DNA of 64,000 nt from Streptomyces acidiscabies (GTDB lineage Bacteria > Actinomycetota > Actinomycetes > Streptomycetales > Streptomycetaceae), in assembly GCF_020010905.1 (NCBI RefSeq), contig NZ_JAGJBY010000002.1, positions 1,178,001-1,242,000 of the forward strand. The letters are read 5' to 3'. The position numbers were made by a program, and so were the translations under genes. The notes under the pieces were generated by a model that was given only the letters and a program-made list of their open reading frames with translations, made no database searches and was not told where the DNA came from. Shown here piece by piece: positions 44,455 through 53,356 of this stretch. The stretch's first letter is position 1. Every line of letters begins with the position of its first letter.

Positions 44455-45531
44455 ATGTTCGAGGCCGTCGAGGAACTGGTCACGGAACACGCCGCGCTGG
44501 AGACGACGCTCGCCGACCCGGCGGTCTTCGCCGACCAGGCGAACGCGCGCAAGCTGAACAAGCGCTACGCCGAGCTGACCCCGATCGTCGCGACGTACCG
44601 CTCCTGGAAGCAGACCGGCGACGACATCGTGACGGCGAAGGAGTTCGCCGCCGACGACCCGGACTTCGCGGCCGAGGTCAAGGAGCTGGAGAAGCAGCGC
44701 GAGGAGCTGACGGAGAAGCTGCGCCTGCTGCTCGTCCCGAGGGACCCGTCGGACGACAAGGACGTCATCCTGGAGATCAAGGCGGGCGCGGGCGGCGACG
44801 AGTCGGCCCTGTTCGCCGGCGACCTGCTGCGGATGTACCTGCGGTACGCGGAGCGCGTCGGCTGGAAGACTGAGATCATCGACGCCACCGAGTCGGAGCT
44901 GGGCGGCTACAAGGACGTCCAGGTCGCCGTGAAGACCAAGGGCGGCAACGGCGCCACCGAGCCCGGCCAGGGCGTCTGGGCGCGGCTGAAGTACGAGGGC
45001 GGCGTGCACCGCGTACAGCGCGTGCCGGCCACCGAGTCGCAGGGCCGGATCCACACCTCCGCCGCCGGTGTCCTCGTGACGCCCGAGGCCGAGGAGGTCG
45101 AGGTCGAGATCAACCCGAACGACCTGCGCATCGACGTCTACCGCTCGTCGGGCCCCGGCGGCCAGTCCGTCAACACCACCGACTCCGCCGTACGCATCAC
45201 GCACCTGCCCACCGGCGTCGTAGCCTCCTGTCAGAACGAGAAGAGCCAGTTGCAGAACAAGGAGCAGGCGATGCGTATCCTGCGCTCCAGGCTGCTCGCC
45301 GCCGCTCAGGAGGAGGCGGAGCGGGAGGCCGCGGACGCCCGGCGCAGCCAGGTGCGGACCGTCGACCGCTCCGAGAAGATCCGTACGTACAACTTCCCGG
45401 AGAACCGCATCTCCGACCACCGCGTCGGCTTCAAGTCGTACAACCTGGACCAGGTCCTGGACGGCGACCTCGACGCGGTCATCCAGGCCTGCGTCGACGC
45501 GGACTCGGCGGCGAAGCTCGCAGCCGCGTAA
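44455..45531 (+). CDS. prfA: Peptide chain release factor 1
   Basis: This 358-residue factor recognises UAA and UAG stop codons and triggers peptide release. The GGQ loop is in SSGPGGQSVNTTDSAVRITH. The anticodon-like region PATESQGRIHTSA contains the PxT-type motif (PAT in RF1). The length is normal. prmC, which methylates the Gln of GGQ, follows after 26 bp, forming the usual pair. Confidence 0.97.
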   Translation: MFEAVEELVTEHAALETTLADPAVFADQANARKLNKRYAELTPIVATYRSWKQTGDDIVTAKEFAADDPDFAAEVKELEKQREELTEKLRLLLVPRDPSDDKDVILEIKAGAGGDESALFAGDLLRMYLRYAERVGWKTEIIDATESELGGYKDVQVAVKTKGGNGATEPGQGVWARLKYEGGVHRVQRVPATESQGRIHTSAAGVLVTPEAEEVEVEINPNDLRIDVYRSSGPGGQSVNTTDSAVRITHLPTGVVASCQNEKSQLQNKEQAMRILRSRLLAAAQEEAEREAADARRSQVRTVDRSEKIRTYNFPENRISDHRVGFKSYNLDQVLDGDLDAVIQACVDADSAAKLAAA

Positions 45532-45557
45532 GCCACTTACGAAACCGGAGGACTCGC

Positions 45558-46403
45558 GTGAACCTGCTGCTCGCCGAGGTGGCCCAGGCCACTCAGCGGC
45601 TGGCCGACGCCGGTGTGCCCTCGCCGCGCACCGACGCGGAGGAGCTGGCCGCGTTCGTGCACGCGGTGAAGCGCGGCGAACTGCACTCCGTGAAGGACTC
45701 CGACTTCGACGCGCGCTACTGGGAGGCCATCGCCCGGCGTGAGCAGCGCGAGCCGCTCCAGCACATCACCGGGCGCGCCTACTTCCGGTACCTGGAACTC
45801 CAGGTCGGGCCCGGGGTGTTCGTGCCCCGGCCCGAGACCGAGTCCGTCGTCGGCTGGGCCATAGACGCGGTGCGCGCGATGGACGTCGTCGAGCCGACCA
45901 TCGTCGACCTGTGCACCGGCTCCGGCGCGATCGCCCTCGCCCTCGCGCAGGAGGTGCCGCGCTCCAAGGTGCACGCCGTGGAGCTGTCCGAGGACGCGCT
46001 CGTGTGGACCCGCAAGAACATGGCCGGCTCCCGCGTCGACCTGCGCCAGGGCAACGCGCTCGACGCGTTCCCCGACCTCGACGGCCACGTCGACCTCGTC
46101 ATCACCAACCCGCCGTACATCCCGCTCACCGAGTGGGAGTACGTCGCCCCCGAGGCCCGCGACTACGACCCCGAGCTGGCCCTCTTCTCCGGCGAGGACG
46201 GCCTCACGCTGATCCGGGGCCTGGAGCGCACCGCGCACCGGCTGCTGCGGCCCGGTGGCGTCGTCGTCGTCGAGCACGCGGACACGCAGGGCGGGCAGGT
46301 GCCGTGGATCTTCACCGAGGAACGGGGCTGGGCCGACGCGGCCGACCACCCCGACCTCAACAACCGGCCCCGCTTCGCGACGGCTCGCAGGGCGATGCCG
46401 TGA
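45558..46403 (+). CDS. prmC: Peptide chain release factor N5-glutamine methyltransferase
   Basis: This 281-residue SAM-dependent enzyme methylates the GGQ glutamine of release factors. Motif I is VDLCTGSGAIALALA and the substrate-binding NPPY motif is ITNPPYIPLTEWEYV. An N-terminal helical domain precedes it. The GTG start has GGAGG upstream. It lies directly after prfA. Confidence 0.96.
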   Translation: MNLLLAEVAQATQRLADAGVPSPRTDAEELAAFVHAVKRGELHSVKDSDFDARYWEAIARREQREPLQHITGRAYFRYLELQVGPGVFVPRPETESVVGWAIDAVRAMDVVEPTIVDLCTGSGAIALALAQEVPRSKVHAVELSEDALVWTRKNMAGSRVDLRQGNALDAFPDLDGHVDLVITNPPYIPLTEWEYVAPEARDYDPELALFSGEDGLTLIRGLERTAHRLLRPGGVVVVEHADTQGGQVPWIFTEERGWADAADHPDLNNRPRFATARRAMP

Positions 46404-46479
46404 TGACTGTTTCCGCCGCGACGGCTATTTCTCACGTGACGGCTGTTTCTTACGTATTCGAGCAGGAGGGCCGCTAGAC

Positions 46480-47127
46480 ATGGCACGGCGATACGACACC
46501 AACGACGCGACCGACCGTACGACCGGTCTGCGCGAGGCCGCGTCCGCCGTCCGCCGGGGCGAGCTGGTCGTGCTGCCCACCGACACGGTGTACGGCATCG
46601 GCGCCGACGCGTTCTCCTCCGAGGCCGTGGCGGAACTCCTCGACGCGAAGGGGCGGGGCCGCAACATGCCCACGCCCGTTCTCATCGGCTCGCCCAACAC
46701 CCTGCACGGGCTCGTCACCGACTTCTCCGAGCTCGCCTGGGAACTCGTCGACGCGTTCTGGCCCGGTGCGCTGACGCTCGTCGCCCGTCATCAGCCGTCC
46801 CTCCAGTGGGACCTCGGCGATACGCGCGGGACCGTCGCCGTGCGTATGCCGCTGCACCCCGTCGCCATCGAGCTGCTCACCGAGGTCGGGCCCATGGCCG
46901 TGTCCTCCGCCAACCTCACCGGGCATCCCGCGCCGGAGAACTGCGACGAGGCCCAGGGCATGCTCGGCGACTCCGTCTCCGTCTACCTCGACGGCGGGCC
47001 CACGCCCGGGAACGTGCCCTCCTCCATCGTCGACGTCACCCGTGAGGTGCCCGTCCTGCTGCGGGAGGGTGCGATCACCGTTGAGGAGCTGCGGAAGGTC
47101 GTACCCGATCTTGAGGTGGCGAATTGA
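46480..47127 (+). CDS. tsaC: L-threonylcarbamoyladenylate synthase (Sua5/TsaC family)
   Basis: This 215-residue enzyme uses threonine, bicarbonate and ATP to make threonylcarbamoyl-AMP for the t6A37 modification of ANN-reading tRNAs. The YrdC-fold motifs are VVLPTDTVYGIGADA, KGRGRNMPTPVLI, WPGALTLV and MAVSSANLTGHPAP. There is no C-terminal Sua5 domain. AGGAGGG precedes the ATG at 46480, which excludes the longer upstream frame. Confidence 0.95.
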   Translation: MARRYDTNDATDRTTGLREAASAVRRGELVVLPTDTVYGIGADAFSSEAVAELLDAKGRGRNMPTPVLIGSPNTLHGLVTDFSELAWELVDAFWPGALTLVARHQPSLQWDLGDTRGTVAVRMPLHPVAIELLTEVGPMAVSSANLTGHPAPENCDEAQGMLGDSVSVYLDGGPTPGNVPSSIVDVTREVPVLLREGAITVEELRKVVPDLEVAN

Positions 47128-47173
47128 CGGGGCCCGTGCGCGCCGTCCTCCCGGCCGGGCGGGGGGTCACCCC

Positions 47174-47833
47174 ATGCCGGGCATAGGCGGTGGGGAGTCG
47201 GCCGCCGAGATCACGACGACGTTCGGGTTTCCCCGGGACAGTTTCCGGATTCTGCATGTCAGTACGGGGAACGTGTGCCGGTCGCCCATCACCGAGCGGC
47301 TGACCCGGCACTTCGTCGCCGAGCGGCTCGGGATCCTCGGGGGCGGGCTCATCATCGAGAGCGCCGGGACGTGGGGGCACGAGGGTGCTCCCATGGAGGC
47401 CAACGCCGAGGCCGTTCTCGCCGAGTTCGGGGCGGATTCCTCCGGGTTCACCGGGCGGGAGCTGCTCGATGAGCATGTGATCCGGGCCGACCTCGTGTTG
47501 ACCGCTACGCGCGATCATCGGGCTCAGGTCATCTCCATGGGGCATTCCGCCGGGCTTCGTACCTTCACGCTGAAGGAGTTCACTCGGCTGGTGCGGGCCA
47601 TAGACCCCGCTACCTTGCCCTCCCTGGACGAAGGCGTCGTCATGCGTGCTCGTGCGCTGGTGCGGGCCGCTGCCGCCCTTCGGGGGTGGCTTCTCGCGCC
47701 TACCGCCGAGGCGGATGAGGTGCATGATCCGTACGGGGCTCCGTTGCCGTTCTTTCGGTCCGTGGGGGGCGAGATACATCAGGCGTTGGATCCTGTTGTG
47801 ACCGCTCTTACCGGGGTGCCGGCGCGCATGTAG
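47174..47833 (+). CDS. Low-molecular-weight protein tyrosine phosphatase-like protein lacking the nucleophile
   Basis: This protein of about 219 residues has the LMW-PTP fold: the P-loop region HVSTGNVCRSPITE, IESAGTWGHEGAPM, and DLVLTATRDHRAQVI, where the usual general-acid Asp-Pro motif near the C-terminus is represented by VHDPYG. In active enzymes the P-loop reads VCxGNxCRS and the first Cys is the nucleophile. Here that position is Ser, while the second Cys and the Arg remain. Catalysis by the usual route is therefore doubtful. It lies between tsaC and glyA. The start is uncertain; I used ATG 47174. Confidence 0.85.
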   Translation: MPGIGGGESAAEITTTFGFPRDSFRILHVSTGNVCRSPITERLTRHFVAERLGILGGGLIIESAGTWGHEGAPMEANAEAVLAEFGADSSGFTGRELLDEHVIRADLVLTATRDHRAQVISMGHSAGLRTFTLKEFTRLVRAIDPATLPSLDEGVVMRARALVRAAAALRGWLLAPTAEADEVHDPYGAPLPFFRSVGGEIHQALDPVVTALTGVPARM

Positions 47834-47956
47834 GTGCGTGGTGGGTCGGGGGTGCCGGGGCTGCGCCGCACCCCCGGCACCCCGCTCCCCGCCGTGTGGG
47901 TTGTTGTGGTTCGGCCTACATTGGGGGTACGTCCGCTTCGAGGCTCGGAGCCTGTC

Positions 47957-49198
47957 ATGGTCGTTTCTCTGTCAGGGCCGGAGGTCGGGGTTCTGTTGCG
48001 GCAGGATCCTGAGGTTGCCGAGGTTCTGATGGGGGAGTGGCGGCGGCAGGCCTCCGGGCTGCAACTTGTCGCCGCTGAGAATTTCTGTTCGCCTGCCGTG
48101 TTGGCCGCGCTGGGGTCCGTGCTCGCCAATAAGTACGCCGAGGGGTATCCCGGGGCTCGGCATCATGGTGGGTGCGAGATGGTGGATGTTGTTGAGCGGG
48201 TTGCTGTGGAGCGGGCCAAAGGGTTGTTCGGGGCCGGGCATGCGAATGTGCAGCCTCATTCGGGGTCCTCGGCTGTGCTGGCCGCGTATGCCGCCTTGTT
48301 GCGGCCCGGGGACACCGTGCTTGCTCTGGGGTTGCGGGACGGGGGGCATCTGACTCATGGGTCGCCCGTCAACTTCTCCGGGCGGTGGTTCTCTTTCGTG
48401 TCGTACGGGGTGGATGCGGAGACCGGGTTCGTCGACTACGACGCCGTGCGGGAGCTTGCTCGGGTGCATCGGCCCAAGGCGATCGTGTGTGGGTCCATCG
48501 CCTATCCCCGGCATCTTGACTATGCGTTCTTCCGGGAGGTCGCCGATGAGGTGGGGGCCTATCTGATCGCCGACGCCGCACATCCCATCGGGCTTGTCGC
48601 CGGAGGCGTTGCGCCCAGTCCCGTGCCGTATGCCGATGTGGTGTGTGCGACCACCCACAAGGTGTTGCGTGGGCCCCGGGGCGGGATGGTGTTGTGCGGG
48701 GAGGAGCTGGCGGAACGGGTTGACCGGGCTGTTTTTCCGTTCACTCAGGGTGGGGCTCAGATGCATGCGGTGGCTGCCAAGGCTGTGGCGTTCGGGGAGG
48801 CTGCTGCTCCTGGGTTCGCGCTGTATGCGCGGCAGGTTGTCGCCAATGCCCGGGTGGTCGCGGCGGGGCTCGCGGCCGAGGGGATGCGGGTTGTCACCGG
48901 GGGGACCGATACGCATCTTGTCGTCGTCGATCCGTCGCCTTTGGGCGTTGACGCGAAGGTTGCGCGGGGGCGGCTGGCGGCTGTTGGGGTGGTTCTGGAC
49001 TGTTGTGTTCTGCCGGGGGGTGGGGGGCGTGGGCTGCGGTTGGGGACCGCTGCCGTGACCACCCAGGGGATGGGGGAGGCCGAGATGGCTCGCGTTGCCG
49101 CGCTGCTCGCAGGGGTCGTACGAGGTGAGGTGGCCTCGCGGAGAGGGCGTGAGGAAGTGGAGGAGCTGGTTCGGGAATGGCCGCCGTATCCGGACTGA
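47957..49198 (+). CDS. glyA: Serine hydroxymethyltransferase-like PLP enzyme
   Basis: This 413-residue PLP enzyme interconverts serine and glycine with tetrahydrofolate. Motifs are LQLVAAENFCSPAVLAALGS, NKYAEGYPGARHHGGCE, NVQPHSGSSAV, ADAAHPIGLVAGG and the PLP lysine in ATTHKVLRGPRGGM. The C-terminal GTAAVTTQGMGE has Ala where most enzymes have Pro. Its position upstream of the wecA-like and ATP synthase genes is conserved in Streptomyces. G-rich, low-C coding strand bias is marked. ATG 47957 removes a non-homologous leader. Confidence 0.92.
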   Translation: MVVSLSGPEVGVLLRQDPEVAEVLMGEWRRQASGLQLVAAENFCSPAVLAALGSVLANKYAEGYPGARHHGGCEMVDVVERVAVERAKGLFGAGHANVQPHSGSSAVLAAYAALLRPGDTVLALGLRDGGHLTHGSPVNFSGRWFSFVSYGVDAETGFVDYDAVRELARVHRPKAIVCGSIAYPRHLDYAFFREVADEVGAYLIADAAHPIGLVAGGVAPSPVPYADVVCATTHKVLRGPRGGMVLCGEELAERVDRAVFPFTQGGAQMHAVAAKAVAFGEAAAPGFALYARQVVANARVVAAGLAAEGMRVVTGGTDTHLVVVDPSPLGVDAKVARGRLAAVGVVLDCCVLPGGGGRGLRLGTAAVTTQGMGEAEMARVAALLAGVVRGEVASRRGREEVEELVREWPPYPD

Positions 49199-49337
49199 AC
49201 GGACGGTCCGGGGCACACGTACAAGGGACCGCACAGCCGGACGTGCAACCATCGTGGCTACCCGGATGTCCTTACCCGTATGCGCTCGTCGCTAGGGTGT
49301 GGGGCTGAGATGGCCAGCGAGACCTGTGGGGAAGCCC

Positions 49338-50639
49338 GTGCGTGAATACCTGCTGACGCTCTGCATCACGGCCGCGGTGACGTATCTGCTGACCGGGCCG
49401 GTGCGGAAGTTCGCGATCGTGGCCGGGGCGATGCCGGAGATCCGGGCGCGTGACGTGCACCGGGAACCGACTCCGCGCCTCGGTGGGATCGCGATGTTCT
49501 TCGGGCTGTGCGCGGGGTTGTTGGTCGCGGACCACCTGACCAACCTCAACGAGGTGTTCGAGAAGTCGAACGAGCCCCGGGCCTTGCTGTCGGGGGCCGC
49601 GCTGATCTGGCTGATCGGGGTGCTCGACGACAAGTTCGAGATCGACGCGCTGATCAAGCTCGGTGCGCAGATGATCGCCGCGGGCGTCATGGTCGTACAG
49701 GGCCTGACGATCCTCTGGCTGCCGATCCCGTTCGTGGGGACCGTCGCGCTGACGCAGTGGCAGGGGACCCTGCTGACGGTCGCGCTGGTCGTCATCACGA
49801 TCAACGCCGTGAACTTCGTGGACGGCCTCGACGGCCTCGCGGCCGGCATGGTGTGCATCGCCGCCGCCGCGTTCTTCATGTACGCCTACCGGATCTGGTA
49901 CTCGTACGGCATCGAGGCCGCCGCCCCGGCGACGCTGTTCTCGGCGATCCTGATGGGGATGTGCCTGGGCTTCCTGCCGCACAACATGCACCCGGCGCGG
50001 ATCTTCATGGGTGACTCGGGGTCGATGCTGATCGGGCTGATCCTGGCGGCGGGCGCGATCTCGATCACCGGTCAGGTGGACCCGGACGCGATGAAGCTGT
50101 ACAGCGGGTCCGAGCGTGACGCCGTCCACCAGATGGTGCCGGTGTACATCCCCCTGCTGATGCCGCTGACCATCATCGCGATCCCCGCGGCCGACCTGAT
50201 CCTCGCGATCGTCCGGCGCACCTGGAAGGGACAGTCGCCGTTCGCCGCGGACCGGGGTCACCTGCACCACCGGCTCCTGGAGGTCGGCCACTCGCACAGC
50301 CGGGCCGTGCTGATCATGTACTTCTGGTCGGCGCTGATCGCGTTCGGGGCGCTGGCCTACTCCGTCAACTCGGCGTCGATGTGGATCGTCCTCGGCGTCG
50401 CGGCGCTGAGCGCGTTCGGCCTGGTCCTGTTGCTGCTGCCCCGCTTCACGCCGCGCGCCCCGCGGTGGGCCCAGACGTTCCTCCCGCCGCGCTACCGGCG
50501 CCGCAGGGCCGTACCGGCGCCCCTCCCGGTGGCGGCGGAGGAGGAAGCCGAGGAGCGCACTCCGGTGGGCGCGGGAGCGGCGGGCGGCGTCAACGGGGCT
50601 ACCGCTGTGGGGGGTCGGACCCGGTTCCCCCGAAGGTGA
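49338..50639 (+). CDS. Undecaprenyl-phosphate GlcNAc-1-phosphate transferase-like (WecA/TagO/MraY family)
   Basis: This 433-residue polytopic membrane protein (GTG start behind GTGGGGAAG) transfers a sugar-1-phosphate from a UDP-sugar to polyprenyl phosphate. Catalytic motifs are IGVLDDKFEI, NAVNFVDGLDGLAAGM, HPARIFMGDSGSMLIG and DRGHLHHRLLEVGHS. About 11 hydrophobic helices are visible. A hydrophilic Ala/Glu/Arg-rich tail of about 65 residues follows. It probably starts synthesis of a cell-wall glycopolymer, consistent with the nearby LCP ligase. Confidence 0.93.
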   Translation: MREYLLTLCITAAVTYLLTGPVRKFAIVAGAMPEIRARDVHREPTPRLGGIAMFFGLCAGLLVADHLTNLNEVFEKSNEPRALLSGAALIWLIGVLDDKFEIDALIKLGAQMIAAGVMVVQGLTILWLPIPFVGTVALTQWQGTLLTVALVVITINAVNFVDGLDGLAAGMVCIAAAAFFMYAYRIWYSYGIEAAAPATLFSAILMGMCLGFLPHNMHPARIFMGDSGSMLIGLILAAGAISITGQVDPDAMKLYSGSERDAVHQMVPVYIPLLMPLTIIAIPAADLILAIVRRTWKGQSPFAADRGHLHHRLLEVGHSHSRAVLIMYFWSALIAFGALAYSVNSASMWIVLGVAALSAFGLVLLLLPRFTPRAPRWAQTFLPPRYRRRRAVPAPLPVAAEEEAEERTPVGAGAAGGVNGATAVGGRTRFPRR

Positions 50640-50974
50640 GAACGTTTTGAGCGAGGTCGCGCTCAAAGTAAGAATCTGACTAGAGCATTGCCAAGTCGTG
50701 GGGGAAGCTAGAGGGTGCGAAGGGGGCAATACCAGACAAGCCCCCCCGGGTTTCGCTCAGATGCGCGCTTTCACTCTCAGGTGTGAAGGTCTGCACCCCT
50801 TCGAGGTAAAGACCTCATCAAATAGTTTGTGATACGGTTCACGAGAACCCCGGACAGAGCCGAAGGACCGCAATGCGACGGTCCGTTGGTCTGAGGTCTC
50901 ACCCCCTCGAACCGGGACTACGCTCGTCCATGACGACACCCCTTCCCCACTTTTTTGAACGCGGAGTTGCCGCC
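50640..50974 (+). promoter_or_regulatory. Promoter and leader region of the ATP synthase operon
   Basis: This 335-bp gap has no gene. It contains the terminator hairpin above, a second G-run/C-run hairpin (GGGGGC at 50722 with GCCCCC at 50740), and a small inverted repeat GAGGT...ACCTC near 50803-50815. An AT-richer stretch at about 50816-50840 (AATAGTTTGTGATACGG) is the likeliest promoter area, but I cannot fix -35 and -10. Confidence 0.4.
50646..50667 (+). terminator. Hairpin after the wecA-like gene
   Basis: TTTGAGCG (50646-50653) and CGCTCAAA (50660-50667) are perfect 8-bp arms around AGGTCG, 6 bp after the stop codon. It probably marks the end of the upstream transcript. Confidence 0.6.
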
Positions 50975-51388
50975 ATGCCGTCCAACGACGTCCGGATTTT
51001 GGCCCAGGCCGCTGTGCCCACAGCCGCCGCCGGCGCGATCGCCGCCGTGGTGAGCGGCGTGGTCGCGGGCGGCAAGGGTGCCATCGGGGCGGTCGTCGCG
51101 ACGGTCGTGGTGATCCTGTTCATGGGGATCGGGCTGTACGTGCTCCAGCGCACGGCCAAAACGCTTCCGCATCTGTTCCAGTCCATGGGACTGATGCTCT
51201 ACGCGGCGCAGCTCCTGCTGCTCTTCGTCTTCATGGCCATGTTCAAGAACACCACCCTGTTCAACCCCCGGGCCTTCGCCATCACGCTCGTCGTCGCCAC
51301 CCTCGCGTGGATCGCGGCTCAGACGCGTGCTCACATGAAAGCCAAGATCCTCTACGTCGAACCCGAAAAATCGGGGCACTCGTCGTGA
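50975..51388 (+). CDS. atpI: ATP synthase protein I
   Basis: This 137-residue membrane protein has about four hydrophobic segments (AVPTAAAGAIAAVVSGVVAGG, AVVATVVVILFMGIGLYVL, LYAAQLLLLFVFMAMF, AITLVVATLAWIAAQT). AtpI assists assembly of the c-ring and is the usual first gene of the operon. The start is ATG 50975; the frame extends upstream without homology. A 225-bp gap separates it from atpB and may hold a further promoter. Confidence 0.9.
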   Translation: MPSNDVRILAQAAVPTAAAGAIAAVVSGVVAGGKGAIGAVVATVVVILFMGIGLYVLQRTAKTLPHLFQSMGLMLYAAQLLLLFVFMAMFKNTTLFNPRAFAITLVVATLAWIAAQTRAHMKAKILYVEPEKSGHSS

Positions 51389-51613
51389 GAGGTAGGGGTG
51401 GGATAAAGACGTACGAGAGATCCTGCTATCGTCCGGTGCCAACTGCGGCATCGCGGGCGCGGGCATTCGAGCTGACGCCTGTTCCATCGCGAGGCGAGAT
51501 GCCCCTGAGTCGCCCCCACATCCGTAACACCAGTCCCGTGCCGAAACGCGGCCTCGCGCCGCGCCGACACAACGAGGTTGCCGTACCTATGCGCCACGAC
51601 GAAGGAGCCCGCG

Positions 51614-52441
51614 GTGAGTGCTGACCCGACGCAGACGCTCGCTTTCGACACGAGCTGTCACCTGTTCGACGGGTGCGGTTTCGACACGGTCGCCCCGGGC
51701 CTTCACTCGTTCCTGTTCAAGCCGCTCTTCGGCGACGCGGACAGCAACCTGTACTTCAACAAGACGATGCTGCTGGCGCTCCTCGGCTCGATCATCATCG
51801 TCGGCTTCTTCTGGGCCGCCTTCGCCAGGCCGAAGGTCGTCCCGGGCAAGCTGCAGATGGTCGCCGAAGCCGGTTACGACTTCATCCGGCGCGGTGTCGT
51901 CTACGAGACGATCGGCAAGAAGGAGGGCGAGAAGTACGTACCTCTCATCGTCTCCCTCTTCTTCTTCATCTGGGTGATGAACCTCTGGTCGATCATTCCG
52001 CTCGCCCAGTTCCCGGTCACCTCGATCATCGCCTACCCGGCGGGCCTCGCGGGTCTGGTGTACATCCTGTGGGTGTCCCTGACCTTCAAGCGGCACGGAT
52101 TCGTCGGCGCCTTCAAGAACTTCAGCGGCTACGACAAGTCCCTCGGTGCGGTCCTGCCGATGGTCATGACCCTCGAACTGCTCTCGAACCTGATCGTGCG
52201 CCCCTTCACGCACGCGGTCCGGCTCTTCGCGAACATGTTCGCCGGTCACACGCTGCTGCTGCTCTTCACGATCGCCAGCTGGTACATGCTCAACGGCATC
52301 GGTATCGCCTACTCCGGCGTGTCGTTCGTGATGGTCATCGTGATGACGGCCTTCGAGCTCTTCATCCAGGCGGTCCAGGCGTACGTGTTCGTCCTGCTGA
52401 CCTGCACCTTCATCCAGGGCGCGCTCGCCGAGCACCACTGA
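51614..52441 (+). CDS. atpB: ATP synthase F0 subunit a
   Basis: This 275-residue proton-channel subunit starts with GTG 51614 behind GAAGGAG. The essential Arg lies in ELLSNLIVRPFTHAVRLFANMFAGH. Helices such as VPLIVSLFFFIWVMNLWSII and VIVMTAFELFIQAVQAYVFV are typical. It pairs with the c-ring encoded next. Confidence 0.97.
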   Translation: MSADPTQTLAFDTSCHLFDGCGFDTVAPGLHSFLFKPLFGDADSNLYFNKTMLLALLGSIIIVGFFWAAFARPKVVPGKLQMVAEAGYDFIRRGVVYETIGKKEGEKYVPLIVSLFFFIWVMNLWSIIPLAQFPVTSIIAYPAGLAGLVYILWVSLTFKRHGFVGAFKNFSGYDKSLGAVLPMVMTLELLSNLIVRPFTHAVRLFANMFAGHTLLLLFTIASWYMLNGIGIAYSGVSFVMVIVMTAFELFIQAVQAYVFVLLTCTFIQGALAEHH

Positions 52442-52520
52442 GCACAGCCCGCTTCGAACCCCCCCTAAGCACCCGGTGGCCAACCCCCACCGGACCTTGA
52501 AAGAGAAGGAAGAACCGGAC

Positions 52521-52769
52521 ATGTCCGCTCTCCAGACCCTTGCCGCCGGCGTCGAGATCAAGGGCAACCTCGGCTCCATCGGTTACGGCCTCGCCGCCAT
52601 CGGCCCGGGCGTCGGCGTCGGCATCATCTTCGGTAACGGCACCCAGGCGCTTGCCCGTCAGCCCGAAGCTGCCGGCCTGATCCGCGCCAACCAGATCCTC
52701 GGCTTCGCCTTCTGTGAGGCGCTCGCGCTGATCGGTCTGGTCATGCCGTTCGTTTACCCGAGCGCCTGA
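52521..52769 (+). CDS. atpE: ATP synthase F0 subunit c
   Basis: This 82-residue hairpin protein has two helices joined by the polar loop ARQPEA. The proton-carrying Glu is in FAFCEALALIGLVMPF. GGAAGAACCGGAC precedes the ATG at 52521. It forms the rotating c-ring. Confidence 0.97.
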   Translation: MSALQTLAAGVEIKGNLGSIGYGLAAIGPGVGVGIIFGNGTQALARQPEAAGLIRANQILGFAFCEALALIGLVMPFVYPSA

Positions 52770-52810
52770 CCTGATCCGTCGGACCGCCCCTTTCGACGAA
52801 AGGCATTGAT

Positions 52811-53356
52811 ATGAGCCCTCTGGTTCTTTTGGCGGCTGAGGAGGCGGAAAACCCCCTCATCCCGCCGATCCCCGAGCTCGTCATCGGCCTCATCGCCTTC
52901 GTCATCGTCTTCGGCTTCCTCGCCAAGAAGCTCCTCCCGAACATCAACAAGGTTCTGGAAGAGCGTCGCGAGGCCATCGAGGGCGGTATCGAAGACGCGC
53001 AGGCCATGCAGCAGGAGGCCCAGAGCGTCCTGGAGCAGTACAAGGCCCAGCTCGCCGAGGCCCGTCACGAGGCCGCCCGGCTGCGCCAAGAGGCGCAGGA
53101 GCAGGGCGCCACGCTGATCGCCGAGATGCGCGCCGAAGGCCAGCGCCAGCGCGAGGAGATCGTCGCCGCCGGCCACGCGCAGATCGCGGCCGACCGCAAG
53201 GCGGCCTCCTCCGCGCTGCGCCAGGACGTCGGCAAGCTCGCCACCGACCTGGCCGGCAAGCTCGTCGGCGAGTCCCTTGAGGACCACGCCCGGCAGAGCC
53301 GCGTCATCGACCGCTTCCTCGATGATCTTGAGGAGAAGGCCGAGGCGTCGCGATGA
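52811..53356 (+). CDS. atpF: ATP synthase F0 subunit b
   Basis: This 181-residue stator protein has one N-terminal membrane helix (ELVIGLIAFVIVFGFLAKKLLP) followed by a long charged coiled coil (ERREAIEGGIEDAQAMQQEAQ and on). It holds F1 against the a subunit. The stop overlaps the atpH ATG by four bases. Confidence 0.96.
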   Translation: MSPLVLLAAEEAENPLIPPIPELVIGLIAFVIVFGFLAKKLLPNINKVLEERREAIEGGIEDAQAMQQEAQSVLEQYKAQLAEARHEAARLRQEAQEQGATLIAEMRAEGQRQREEIVAAGHAQIAADRKAASSALRQDVGKLATDLAGKLVGESLEDHARQSRVIDRFLDDLEEKAEASR

